A stretch of DNA of 64,000 nucleotides from JBEKHT01 sp049516595 (GTDB taxonomy: Bacteria; Chloroflexota; Anaerolineae; Anaerolineales; RBG-16-64-43): NCBI GenBank assembly GCA_049516595.1, contig JBEKSY010000013.1, positions 1 to 64,000 on the forward strand, written 5' to 3'. This document shows positions 1-8,083 of this stretch, piece by piece (the first letter of the stretch is position 1; each line of letters opens with the position of its first letter). The notes beneath the pieces were generated by a model. It was not told the DNA's origin, searched no databases, and saw only the letters and a list, made by a program, of their open reading frames with translations. The position numbers and the translations under genes were made by a program.

Positions 1-134
1 GCAAGGAAGGACATCGGGAACGAATCGGTCAGGCGATAGACTTGGCCCTCTTCGTCTTCGATCCACAGAACCATTCCCTCGCGCGTCGGGTAGAGGTCGA
101 GAATCCAACCGCGAAGATAGAAAGGGCCACTCAT
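1..134 (-). CDS. Probable family-B DNA polymerase, N-terminal fragment cut by the window edge
   Basis: Only the first 44 codons lie in the window. The reading frame starts with ATG at 134 and its first bases overlap the stop codon of the upstream small gene (ATGA, 131-134), so the two are translationally coupled. The peptide begins MSGPFYLRGWILDLYPTREG and continues with alternating hydrophobic and acidic stretches. From memory this resembles the N-terminus of family-B DNA polymerases found in Chloroflexota, but 44 residues cannot prove it. As the third gene of an operon that starts with a RecA-like protein behind a LexA-type box, a damage-inducible or translesion polymerase would fit. The alternative is another SOS-regulated protein with a similar N-terminus. 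Confidence 0.5.
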   Translation of the reverse strand, partial: MSGPFYLRGWILDLYPTREGMVLWIEDEEGQVYRLTDSFPMSFL

Positions 135-523
135 CCTTTTTCTCTTGGTGTCGGCTTTAAACGGTCTGCTTCGGGCAAGCGGCCTGCCCTCTCCGAACCC
201 GAAGAAGGGGGTGGCGAAGGCCGAGGGCTTTCCTCCTCGGCGACTGCCTCCGTCTCGAAGAGAGAAAGGAACTCCTCCGCGCGATCGACACGCTCCGCCA
301 GGCGCAGGCAAATTCCCAACACGCCGATCAACATGCTCATCAAGATGCTCTGCATGGGCAACGGGTCGGCGGCCATGGCCGTGGCGGCGATGCGCTTGCG
401 CGCGAAGGCGAAGAGCTGATCGAACAGAATCTGATCCTCCCGCGGAAGCGCACGCCGGAAGCGCTGCAATCGCTCCTCTTCTAGCTGGACCTGTTGGGTG
501 ACCGAAGCGAGCGTACGTCCCAT
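131..523 (-). CDS. Small helical hypothetical protein of the SOS-type operon
   Basis: A 130-residue protein with no recognised domain. It is helical and charged in the first 60 residues, has a hydrophobic stretch around residues 60-80 (MLIGVLGICLRLAE), and a disordered Ser/Pro-rich tail rich in acidic residues. I chose ATG at 523 because a GGAGG lies 8 bases upstream (complement of 533-537). A GTG at 532 is in frame but would leave no spacing from that site. It sits between the RecA-like gene and the putative polymerase gene, overlaps the latter by 4 bp, and is probably an accessory subunit of the same system. Function unknown. Confidence 0.7.
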   Translation of the reverse strand: MGRTLASVTQQVQLEEERLQRFRRALPREDQILFDQLFAFARKRIAATAMAADPLPMQSILMSMLIGVLGICLRLAERVDRAEEFLSLFETEAVAEEESPRPSPPPSSGSERAGRLPEADRLKPTPREKG

Positions 524-528
524 CGCAT

Positions 529-1158
529 TCACCTCCAGAGCGGGAGTTGCGACGTCGCCTCAGGCTCGGTTGTGAGACTTACCGCGCGGTCGGCCAGCCG
601 CACGAAGGTGTGGTAGAACTGCGCTCGACCCTCCTGCGCAGCTGCCTCCGGAAGCTGCAGGGTGACAACCACCAGTGAGGCCCGGCTGCAGCTATGCAAG
701 GTAGGCCAAGTGCGATTGAGCAGGCGGCGTACCTCCTCGAGGCGTATGTTCTCGTCGTAGAAGGTGTCCAGTAACCCCAATACCACCAGCGGGCTCATGT
801 ACGGCGAAAGCGAGAGCAGGCGCTCAACCAGCTGGTGGCAGGTAAAGGCGCGCGAAATGTGAATACGACCAAGGGCGGGACCGGGCGCGAGGCCACTCAC
901 GGCAATGTGGCGCGCGATCCACAGGGCATCGAAGCAATTACCACCATCTACCACCCAGACCGGTCCTCTGCGGACGGCCAGCTGCGCGATTGCTGAGAGA
1001 GCAATAGCGAGAATCCCGGGCCCGTGAAGCGCCACTAAGCCCGTTGTCGTGAACTGGAGCGAACTGACGATCTGGGTTTCCGAAGGAGCTACGCTCACCT
1101 CTGTTTGCATTGCAACCTCATTCCTCCGAAGATCTCTGGAAACAAGGCGGGCAACCAT
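529..1158 (-). CDS. RecA/ImuA-like degenerate P-loop protein, first gene of an SOS-type operon
   Basis: A 209-residue protein that looks like a RecA-fold core without an intact Walker A motif. A glycine-containing turn after strand one (LVALHGPGILAIALSAIAQL, about residues 41-60) occupies the Walker A position but lacks the GKT signature. A Walker-B-like hydrophobic strand (GPVWVVDGGNCFDAL) follows near residue 67. ATG at 1158 is preceded by GGAGG at good spacing. A perfect LexA-type palindrome lies 20 bp upstream of the start. In other bacteria ImuA and SulA-like RecA relatives are SOS-induced and partner with translesion polymerases. I infer a comparable role because of the neighbouring polymerase-like gene. 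An alternative is a Rad55/KaiC-like accessory ATPase. Confidence 0.6.
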   Translation of the reverse strand: MVARLVSRDLRRNEVAMQTEVSVAPSETQIVSSLQFTTTGLVALHGPGILAIALSAIAQLAVRRGPVWVVDGGNCFDALWIARHIAVSGLAPGPALGRIHISRAFTCHQLVERLLSLSPYMSPLVVLGLLDTFYDENIRLEEVRRLLNRTWPTLHSCSRASLVVVTLQLPEAAAQEGRAQFYHTFVRLADRAVSLTTEPEATSQLPLWR

Positions 1159-1178
1159 GCCCGATTTCCTCCCTTAGT

Positions 1179-1200
1179 ATATAGAACATATGTTCTATAT
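1179..1200. promoter_or_regulatory. LexA/SOS box (perfect 22-bp palindrome)
   Basis: Positions 1179-1200 form an uninterrupted 22-bp inverted repeat whose core is GAAC-ATAT-GTTC (1184-1195). This matches the GAAC-N4-GTTC SOS box bound by LexA/DinR in Gram-positive bacteria. It ends 20 bp before the start codon of the RecA-like gene, the usual place for an operator that covers a promoter. No other gene lies within 900 bp on the other side, so it most likely controls the minus-strand operon. Confidence 0.85.
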
Positions 1201-2205
1201 TCAAGGGGGAGTTTTCTTGGCAGGCACCTGCCCACAAACCCAACCTCCAAGCCTACTCAATCAGAATTAGAGCCTCCAAGTTTTCCGCAACGCGTCCTGC
1301 CAGGCTCATGTGCACGCTCAACCACAACCGGTTTGATTCATACCCTGCACCCTGGCACGGACCCGATCCAGCCGGCCTGCATCGTTCCCGACATGAGAAG
1401 GTTCGCCCCTCTGGGTCCGACCCGATGCGGGAAGGGGCACCTTTTCACGGACGCTTGACCTATCCATATCCCTCGTGGTATTCTCCGGCGGCCTTGCCAG
1501 GAGGGGAGGAGAGGTGCCGAAGGGGGGCGCAGGCAGAGGGCTGCGGTTCAACTCGCCCCGGGGATTGGCCTGCTCACAGGCGCACACCCACCGACGCGTT
1601 CGCTTCCTGCGTGGTCGCGGCCACCGACCGGGTTAGATCAATCCCAGCGCGCGATGGGTCGAGGCGGGGCACGGCGACCGGCCCCGCGAGCCATCGGCAG
1701 CCAGGAGACTGGGTTTTCCCTCCTGCTCTCAGTGAGGAAGATCTGCTCATCAAGCCGAAGGGATCGCGCGACCGCCACAATAGCCTGGAGCCGTCGCCCG
1801 CCATCGCCTCGGGCATGCCCAGGACAGGGGCCGAACCTGAGCCAAGGATTTGTCCATCTCCGCTCGACGCGCGGGCTCCCGCTCTCGGCGGCCCCGGTCA
1901 CAAAGCTTCCCGACCCGCGGGTCACGGAAGAGACATTGGCTCTCCGCCTCCAACTGGGTTGAGGGGGCGCCCCCGGGGCCTTTCCCAGGGCGCATCTCAA
2001 GGGCGGACATGGATACGGGCTCATGGAGGTCGGAATTCGGACGCGGCCCGAGGAGAGGCAACGGGGCGCTTGATCGGGAGACCCACCGGTGGGCAAGTCT
2101 GGTCAGAAAGGCGGATTCAGATCGGCTCTGGCATAGCCACTCGCCCACTCTAGCGGAATGAATGGTCAGGGACTCCCAGGGCACTCGGAACAAGAGGACA
2201 CTTCG
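1201..2205. other. About 1 kb with no convincing gene; contains a sigma70-like promoter
   Basis: Open frames exist on both strands, but their composition (Arg/Pro/Ser/Gly-rich, no hydrophobic pattern) is that of chance frames in GC-rich DNA. TTGACC at 1455-1460 and TATTCT at 1479-1484, 18 bp apart, form a plus-strand promoter. Transcription from about 1491 would give a 700-nt untranslated leader before the manC-like gene, or a separate RNA. I could not match it to RNase P RNA, tmRNA, 6S RNA or a known riboswitch by eye. Confidence 0.4.
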
Positions 2206-3303
2206 ATGGAGGCACCATTCTTTGCGGTCATCATGGCGGGGGGAGGCGGCACGCGCCTTTGGCCGCTTTCGCGGCAGAAAAGGCCCAAGCAACTCCTGCC
2301 GCTGTTCAACGGGCGCTCCCTGTTTCGAGAGGCGGTGGAGAGGCTTGCCCCGCTTTTCTCTGTGGAGCGCATCCTCGTGGTGACGAATGCGGCCCTGCTC
2401 CCAGCCCTGCGGAAAGAGGCCCTCCAACTGCCGCGGGCCAATTTCCTTTGTGAGCCAGAGCCTCGCAGCACCGCGCCCGCGATTGCTCTTGCCACCGCCG
2501 AGATCCAGAATCGGTCCGGATCCGCCGTTATGGCCTGCCTGACGGCCGATCATTACATCGCCGAGGAAGCTCGTTTTCGTGCCGTGCTATTGGCTGCCCG
2601 CGATGTGGCCCAGCAAGGCTATTTGGTGACGCTCGGAATCGATCCCACTTTCCCGGAGACAGGCTATGGCTACATCGAGCGGGGGGACTTGATCGGCCGC
2701 TTTGCCGATTTCGAGGTCCACACCGTGGCGGCTTTCCGAGAGAAGCCATCTGCAGAGGTGGCACGAAGCTATCTGGCCGATGGCCGCCACTCGTGGAATT
2801 CAGGAATGTTCATCTGGAAAACAGAAGACATTGAAGCAGAGTTCCGTCGGCAACTGCCTGCGGCCGGGAAGGCCCTGGAGGAGATGAGATCTGCGCTCGG
2901 GACCGGCAAAGCCAAGCGGGTGATCGAACGGGTTTGGGCATCGATGCCCAAGCAATCACTTGACTACGGTATTATGGAGGGGGCCAAGCGCGCGGCAGTG
3001 ATCCCTGTCCATGGATTGGGCTGGACCGACGTGGGCAGCTGGGATGCCCTCCTCGATCTTTATCGGAGTCATCCGGAACTGACAATCCCCGGGACATCCT
3101 TTCATCTGGATCAGGACTCGGACGGGCTGGTGGTGCTCGGCGAGGCGAGCGACGGCCGATTGCTCACCACGGTCGGCCTGAAGGATTTGATCCTGGTCGA
3201 AACTAAGGACGCGATCCTGGTCTGCGCTCGAGGAGCATCCCAGGGGGTCAGGCGAATCGTCGAGAGACTGGCCGACCTGCCAGGTGGATCGAAGTACCAG
3301 TGA
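2206..3303 (+). CDS. manC: Mannose-1-phosphate guanylyltransferase-like sugar nucleotidyltransferase
   Basis: A 365-residue enzyme of the nucleotidyltransferase fold that should make GDP-mannose from mannose-1-phosphate and GTP, feeding glycan and glycoprotein synthesis in the cytoplasm. The pyrophosphorylase signature GGGGTRLWPLSRQKRPKQ is at residues 12-29 and FREKP at about residue 177; TADHYI, which normally helps bind the nucleotide, is near residue 109. The C-terminal cupin isomerase domain of the long bifunctional form is absent, so this is the short monofunctional form. I placed the start at ATG 2206, with AGAGGA upstream; an in-frame ATG at 2158 has no ribosome site. No other sugar-nucleotide genes adjoin it. 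Confidence 0.85.
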   Translation: MEAPFFAVIMAGGGGTRLWPLSRQKRPKQLLPLFNGRSLFREAVERLAPLFSVERILVVTNAALLPALRKEALQLPRANFLCEPEPRSTAPAIALATAEIQNRSGSAVMACLTADHYIAEEARFRAVLLAARDVAQQGYLVTLGIDPTFPETGYGYIERGDLIGRFADFEVHTVAAFREKPSAEVARSYLADGRHSWNSGMFIWKTEDIEAEFRRQLPAAGKALEEMRSALGTGKAKRVIERVWASMPKQSLDYGIMEGAKRAAVIPVHGLGWTDVGSWDALLDLYRSHPELTIPGTSFHLDQDSDGLVVLGEASDGRLLTTVGLKDLILVETKDAILVCARGASQGVRRIVERLADLPGGSKYQ

Positions 3304-3350
3304 GGCCGCCAACGGCGCATGTGATGAGATGAGGAGCCGCGGAAGATCCA

Positions 3351-5666
3351 ATGGAAGCATATTGCGTAAAGTGCAAAACCAAACGTGAGATCAAAGACCC
3401 TCAGGCGGTATTCCTAGCCAACGGCCGTCCCGCCATCCGGGGGACGTGCGCCGTCTGCGGGACGAGGATCCAGCGTCTGGGCAGGACACCCGACCATGAC
3501 CGCCTTCCCCAGCCGCAGGCTGTGGCCCGGCCTGTTCCTAAGAAGACCAAGAGGTCGGGCAGTCTGGTGATCGTGGAGTCCCCAACCAAGGCCAAGACCA
3601 TCGGTCGCTTCCTCGGGCGCGGATACAACGTGAGGGCTTCCGTCGGGCATGTTCGCGACCTTCTACGCTCGCAGCTCTCCGTGGACGTCCACAACGGATT
3701 CACCCCGAAGTACCGCGTGCCCAATGAGAAACGCGAGGTTGTGCGCGAACTTAAGGCGGCGGCCGGGAAGGCACAGCAAGTGTACCTGGCGACCGACCCG
3801 GACCGGGAGGGGGAAGCGATCGCTTGGCACCTGCTCGAAGCAGCCGAGCTCGACCCCGAGAGGACCCGACGCGTAGCCTTTCACGAGATCACCCGGCCTG
3901 CGGTCGAGGAGGCCTTTGCGCATCCGCGGGGCATCGACATTAACCTGGTGAACGCGCAACAAGCACGTCGGATCCTCGATCGACTGGTCGGCTACTCGCT
4001 CAGCCCCTTGCTCTGGGCGAAGGTGCGCAGCCGCCTTTCCGCGGGTCGGGTGCAGTCGGTCGCTTTGCGGCTGGTGGCCGAACGCGAGCGCGTGATCCAA
4101 TCCTTTGTCCCGAACGAATACTGGACCGTCGAGGCTGAGCTCGCCCGCTCTTCGGATGAGCGGAGCTTCCGCGCGCGCTTGAACCGAATCGATGACGAGG
4201 AGCCCGGTTTTGGTAGCCAGGCTGAGGTCCAACCCTATTTGGAGGACCTGCAGGGAGCATCGTTTGCCGTCCTGCGTGTCAAACGCGGAGAGCGTCGACG
4301 CAATCCGTCAGCGCCCTTCACCACCTCCGCCCTGCAGCAGGAAGCTTCCAAGCGGCTTGGCTTCTCCCCCAAGAAGACCATGGTCTTGGCGCAGCAGCTC
4401 TATGAAGGGGTGGATCTGGGCGAGTCCGGGATGGTCGGGCTGGTCACCTACATGCGCACTGATTCCACTCAGGTTTCCGCGCAAGCCCAGTCTGAAGCGC
4501 GAGAATACATTGAGGGACGATTTGGAAAGGAGTATCTTCCCGAGGAGCTCCCGCAATACAAGACCCGCACCCGGGGCGCCCAGGAGGCCCACGAAGCCAT
4601 TCGCCCCACCTCCGTGCAACGCACCCCACAGGGAGTGGAAGGCTATCTCAGCAAGGATCAGCGCAAGCTGTATGCCCTGATTTGGCAGCGCTTCCTGGCC
4701 TCTCAAATGGCACCCGCTCTCTATGACACGATATCCGTGGAAATCGGAGCCAGGAATTCCCACTCCTATCTCTTGCGGGCCTCGGGCGCCACCCTGCGCT
4801 TTTCAGGCTACTTGGCAATTTATGAAGAGGCAAAGGATGAAGATTCGCAGGGGCAGGAAGAGGAAGGCAACAGCCTGCCCAACTTGGCTGAGGGCGATGC
4901 GCTGCTCCTCAGGCGCCTCTGGCCCGAGCAGCACTTCACCCAACCGCCGCCCAGGTTTACCGAAGCTTCCCTGGTACGAGCCCTGGAGGAGAACGGAATC
5001 GGTCGGCCCTCGACCTATGCCCCGATCCTTTCTACCATCCAACAGCGGGGATACGTAACCTTGGACAACCGGCGTCTGGTCCCCACGGAAACAGGCTACC
5101 TCGTGAACGACCTGCTGGTGCAGTACTTCCCCGGGATCATGGACGTGGGCTTCACGGCACAAATGGAAGAGACCCTCGATGCGATTGCGGCTGGGGATCG
5201 GGATTGGGTCAAGTCCCTGCGGGAGTTCTATGGGCCTTTTGCTGAGCGCGTGGCCGCCGCCCAGGAGGAGATGCCCAAGGTCAACAATGGACCTGAGCCC
5301 ATCGGCCGGGATTGCCCGGTGTGCGGCAAACCACTCGTCATGCGGTATGGACGTTATGGCCAGTTCATTGGTTGCTCCGATTTCCCCAAGTGCCGTCACA
5401 TTGAGCCCTGGCTCAAAAGAATCGGCGTACCCTGTCCGAAGGATGGGGGCGATCTCGTGGAACGCAGAACCCGCAAGGGGCGCACATTCTTCGCCTGCGC
5501 CAATTACCCGACCTGCGACTTTTCTTCGTGGAAAAGACCACTGCCCTCCCCATGCCCTGACTGCGGAGGGCTGCTGGTACAGGCCAATCGGCACCTCGCC
5601 GAGTGCACAAACTGCCACAAGCAATTCGCCCAAGACGAACTGGCCCCCGAGCACGAAGCAGGCTGA
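3351..5666 (+). CDS. topA: DNA topoisomerase I with N-terminal zinc domain
   Basis: A 771-residue type IA topoisomerase that relaxes negative supercoils. Residues 1-40 form a small extra zinc module with C5, C8, C33 and C36, resembling the stand-alone DUF5679 family. A linker of about 30 residues leads to the Toprim domain (VIVESPTKAKTI near residue 72; DPDREGEAIAWH near 148). The catalytic tyrosine is Y367 in GLVTYMRTDST. The C-terminus carries two complete CxxC...CxxC ribbons (about 657-685 and 697-725) and a third CxxC pair with CxxC further on. The gene is 47 bp after manC, probably with its own expression. The N-terminal fusion is the only unusual feature. Confidence 0.97.
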   Translation: MEAYCVKCKTKREIKDPQAVFLANGRPAIRGTCAVCGTRIQRLGRTPDHDRLPQPQAVARPVPKKTKRSGSLVIVESPTKAKTIGRFLGRGYNVRASVGHVRDLLRSQLSVDVHNGFTPKYRVPNEKREVVRELKAAAGKAQQVYLATDPDREGEAIAWHLLEAAELDPERTRRVAFHEITRPAVEEAFAHPRGIDINLVNAQQARRILDRLVGYSLSPLLWAKVRSRLSAGRVQSVALRLVAERERVIQSFVPNEYWTVEAELARSSDERSFRARLNRIDDEEPGFGSQAEVQPYLEDLQGASFAVLRVKRGERRRNPSAPFTTSALQQEASKRLGFSPKKTMVLAQQLYEGVDLGESGMVGLVTYMRTDSTQVSAQAQSEAREYIEGRFGKEYLPEELPQYKTRTRGAQEAHEAIRPTSVQRTPQGVEGYLSKDQRKLYALIWQRFLASQMAPALYDTISVEIGARNSHSYLLRASGATLRFSGYLAIYEEAKDEDSQGQEEEGNSLPNLAEGDALLLRRLWPEQHFTQPPPRFTEASLVRALEENGIGRPSTYAPILSTIQQRGYVTLDNRRLVPTETGYLVNDLLVQYFPGIMDVGFTAQMEETLDAIAAGDRDWVKSLREFYGPFAERVAAAQEEMPKVNNGPEPIGRDCPVCGKPLVMRYGRYGQFIGCSDFPKCRHIEPWLKRIGVPCPKDGGDLVERRTRKGRTFFACANYPTCDFSSWKRPLPSPCPDCGGLLVQANRHLAECTNCHKQFAQDELAPEHEAG

Positions 5667-5881
5667 ACCACTGACCCGGCCCGAGAGCCACCATTGGCAC
5701 AGCTCCTGCATCGAAGCGTCTGAGTGCCCGGCGGAGGGTGGCTTGGCGGAATGAGCAAAGAAATTTGCCAGCGCAGGCCCATCTATGTAGAATCGGATGA
5801 GGGGGTGACTGGGGGAACGAGCTTTCTCAGAGGCGGCCGGGGAGGCCGACGCCCGCGGTAGGGTCGTCGTCCGCAGGCTCC

Positions 5882-6328
5882 ATGGCGGAAAGATTCAAGC
5901 TCATCTCGGCGGTCCACCTCTTCTTGATCCGGGAGGGGAGAATCCTTCTCCTGCGCCGCTTAAACACGGGTTGGGGCGATGGGCTGCTGAGCGTTGTGGC
6001 CGGACACCTTGAAGGAGGGGAGGAAGTGAAGGCGGCGGCCGTGCGCGAAGCCTGGGAAGAAGTGGGGATCGAGGTCGAGGCAGATCGGCTCCAGGTCGTG
6101 GGCGTGATGCATCGCAGGGAGGGGGACGAGAGAATTGACTTCTTCCTCACGGCCGAGACCTGGAAGGGGGAGGCCTGCAATCGCGAACCTCAACGTTGTA
6201 GTGAGCTGAAATGGGCCGAATTGGCGAACCTGCCGATGGATTTGATCCCGTATGTGCGGCAGGCCGTCGACAACTACGGCCGCGGGATTTGGTATCAAAG
6301 CTACGGATGGGGGAGCCGGGACGGATGA
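5882..6328 (+). CDS. NUDIX hydrolase
   Basis: A 148-residue protein that hydrolyses nucleoside diphosphates linked to another group; the substrate is not predictable. The Nudix box GHLEGGEEVKAAAVREAWEE, followed by VGIE, begins at about residue 40 and fits GX5EX7REUXEEXGU exactly, so the metal-binding glutamates are present. The length equals the single-domain MutT-like type. It follows topA by 215 bp, with no obvious ribosome site, and precedes a membrane protein gene by about 80 bp. The end, rich in aromatic residues (YGRGIWYQSYGWG), resembles Nudix proteins acting on ADP-ribose or nucleotide-like substrates, but that is weak evidence. Confidence 0.9.
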   Translation: MAERFKLISAVHLFLIREGRILLLRRLNTGWGDGLLSVVAGHLEGGEEVKAAAVREAWEEVGIEVEADRLQVVGVMHRREGDERIDFFLTAETWKGEACNREPQRCSELKWAELANLPMDLIPYVRQAVDNYGRGIWYQSYGWGSRDG

Positions 6329-6407
6329 ACGATTTTGTGCGGGCAGGGAACGGCTTGAGACCCCGGTCAGCGCCGAGGGCCTCGTCCGCTAAGGAGGCAG
6401 GATTCTG

Positions 6408-7463
6408 ATGGAATCATTACCCAACCGCATTCGGAATCCGTGGGTCGCCGCTGCCTTGGGTTTCCTCGTGGGCTTGCTCATCGGCCTGCCTCTTCTGGGC
6501 TGGTGGGCTTGGCCGATCCAGTGGACCGACGCCACCCCCGCACAGCTTCGTGAGGACTACCGCTTGGACTACCTGCGCATGACGGTGATCTCCTACAGCC
6601 TTACCCGGGATGGCAACCTCGCGCGACAGAGGTTCGCGGCTCTGGGGTCAGGCAGCGCGGGATTGCTCGGCCTCCTGCAACAGGATCCTAGTATGGACCC
6701 CCAGCGTCTCAGCGCCTTCCTGCCCGTGGTCTCCGACTTGATTCCCACCGGCGGGGGAAAGGCGACCCCTCCCGCGCCCGCCCCCACACCGGCCCCAGGC
6801 CCGGCGGGGAGTTCCGCCGTGGTCTTGCTGCTCGTGGTTTGCTTGGTGACTTTGGCCTTGGGGGGCGCCCTCCTGTTCTTCCTCAGGCTACGTCGATCTC
6901 GAAAGGAGACATCGGGGCTCGGGAGCCCGAACCAGGACAAGGCCGCTCCTCCGATCGAAGGCGCGAATGCCAGCGGAGGAACCGCGGCGGCCCTGCCGAT
7001 CCGTGCCGCTGAGCCGTCCCCGGCCGCGAGTGCCGCTCCCTTGGAACGGTTCGTCACCACTTACGTCCAGGGAGACGAACTCTACGAGGACAGCTTTACC
7101 ATCAACTCACCGGTAGGAGAATTCCTGGGTGAGTGCGGGGTGGGAATCTCGGAGCCGATCGGGGTGGGGGAGCCGAAGAAGGTTACGGCCTTTGAGGTCT
7201 GGCTCTTTGACAAGCGCGACACGCGGACTTCCACCTACGTGCTGATGAGCGAGTATGCCTTCACCAAAGAGGATCTTCGTCTGCGCCTGGCCCCCCGGGG
7301 AACTCCCCTCCAAGCCAGCTCGGGCTCCGAGTTTCTCATGGAGACGCAGACCCTGCGGGCCCGAGTCCAGATTCGCGAGCTGCAGTATGGACGAGGCCCC
7401 CTTCCAGCCAATTCCTTCTTTGAACGGCTGACCCTTCAACTCGAAGTTTCATCCAGGGGCTGA
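6408..7463 (+). CDS. Two-pass membrane protein of unknown function
   Basis: A 351-residue protein, start supported by AAGGAGGC upstream. There are two hydrophobic helices: residues about 13-35 (the first contains the pattern AALGFLVGLLIGLPLLG) and about 140-165, separated by a roughly 100-residue segment that ends in a Pro/Ala-rich linker (PAPAPTPAPGP). The C-terminal 130 residues form a soluble, beta-rich domain with acidic patches (GDELYEDSFTINSPVGEFLG). The same organisation is common in Chloroflexota hypothetical proteins that sit near housekeeping genes. The segment between the helices is probably extracytoplasmic and the C-terminal domain cytoplasmic. No function can be assigned. Confidence 0.8.
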   Translation: MESLPNRIRNPWVAAALGFLVGLLIGLPLLGWWAWPIQWTDATPAQLREDYRLDYLRMTVISYSLTRDGNLARQRFAALGSGSAGLLGLLQQDPSMDPQRLSAFLPVVSDLIPTGGGKATPPAPAPTPAPGPAGSSAVVLLLVVCLVTLALGGALLFFLRLRRSRKETSGLGSPNQDKAAPPIEGANASGGTAAALPIRAAEPSPAASAAPLERFVTTYVQGDELYEDSFTINSPVGEFLGECGVGISEPIGVGEPKKVTAFEVWLFDKRDTRTSTYVLMSEYAFTKEDLRLRLAPRGTPLQASSGSEFLMETQTLRARVQIRELQYGRGPLPANSFFERLTLQLEVSSRG

Positions 7464-7540
7464 GCGCCGCGCCGCCCCCCCTCTTGGCTGCGACCCGTGG
7501 AATCGGCCGATCCCCTGAGGATGGGGGGGAAGCCGGGGCT

Positions 7541-8008
7541 CTATTCGATCCGCAGGATCTTCAACTGAAGGATTCCCGCCGGGGTCTGCACCTGGACGAG
7601 TTCGCCGACCCGGTGGCCGAGCAGGGCGCTGCCAATAGGGGATTCGTGGGAAATCCTTCCAGCCCGGGGATCGGCCTCCTTGGATCCGACCAGCACGAAA
7701 GTTTCCGGACCGGCATCCATCTCAGCCACCGTCACGCGACATCCTAGCTCGATCGCCTCCTTGGGCCCCGGGCTCGGCTGGATGATGCGTGCATGTCTCA
7801 GGATGCCCTCCAGTTCCTGGATCCGTCCCTCGAGGAAGGACTGCGCCTCCTTGGCGGAAGCATAGTCCGCGTTTTCCGAAAGATCCCCCTGTTGAACCGC
7901 GGAGCGTAGCCGCTGGGCTAAGGCCAAGCGGGCCGGACCCTTGAGATTCTCCAGTTCCTCCTTCAGGCGGCGCGCTCCATCCGGAGTTAGTAATGTTTCT
8001 TCGCTCAT
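7541..8008 (-). CDS. greA: Transcription elongation factor GreA
   Basis: A 155-residue factor that rescues backtracked RNA polymerase by stimulating transcript cleavage. The N-terminal coiled-coil finger runs to about residue 76 and includes the acidic tip with GDLSENADYASAKE (about residues 41-54), whose Asp/Glu residues enter the polymerase channel. The C-terminal FKBP-like domain follows (HESPIGSALLGHRVGELV). Length and domain order are standard. It lies 75 bp downstream of dgt on the same strand and is probably co-transcribed with it. Confidence 0.96.
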   Translation of the reverse strand: MSEETLLTPDGARRLKEELENLKGPARLALAQRLRSAVQQGDLSENADYASAKEAQSFLEGRIQELEGILRHARIIQPSPGPKEAIELGCRVTVAEMDAGPETFVLVGSKEADPRAGRISHESPIGSALLGHRVGELVQVQTPAGILQLKILRIE

Positions 8009-8083
8009 CGCGTTGCCCTAACCGATTGGTTCCTCTTCCCTCTCCTATCCCCGGGAGGCCGGAGCCTGGCCAGCCATCGGCCC

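Noticed and set aside
1694..1712. CAGCCAGGAGACTGG resembling the B12 box of cobalamin riboswitches
   Set aside because: The other conserved riboswitch blocks do not occur upstream in the right order, and the downstream gene has no cobalamin link.
1308..2153. Long plus-strand open frame before manC
   Set aside because: Rich in Arg, Pro, Ser and Gly, lacks hydrophobic pattern, and overlaps several equally long frames on the other strand; typical chance frame in GC-rich DNA.
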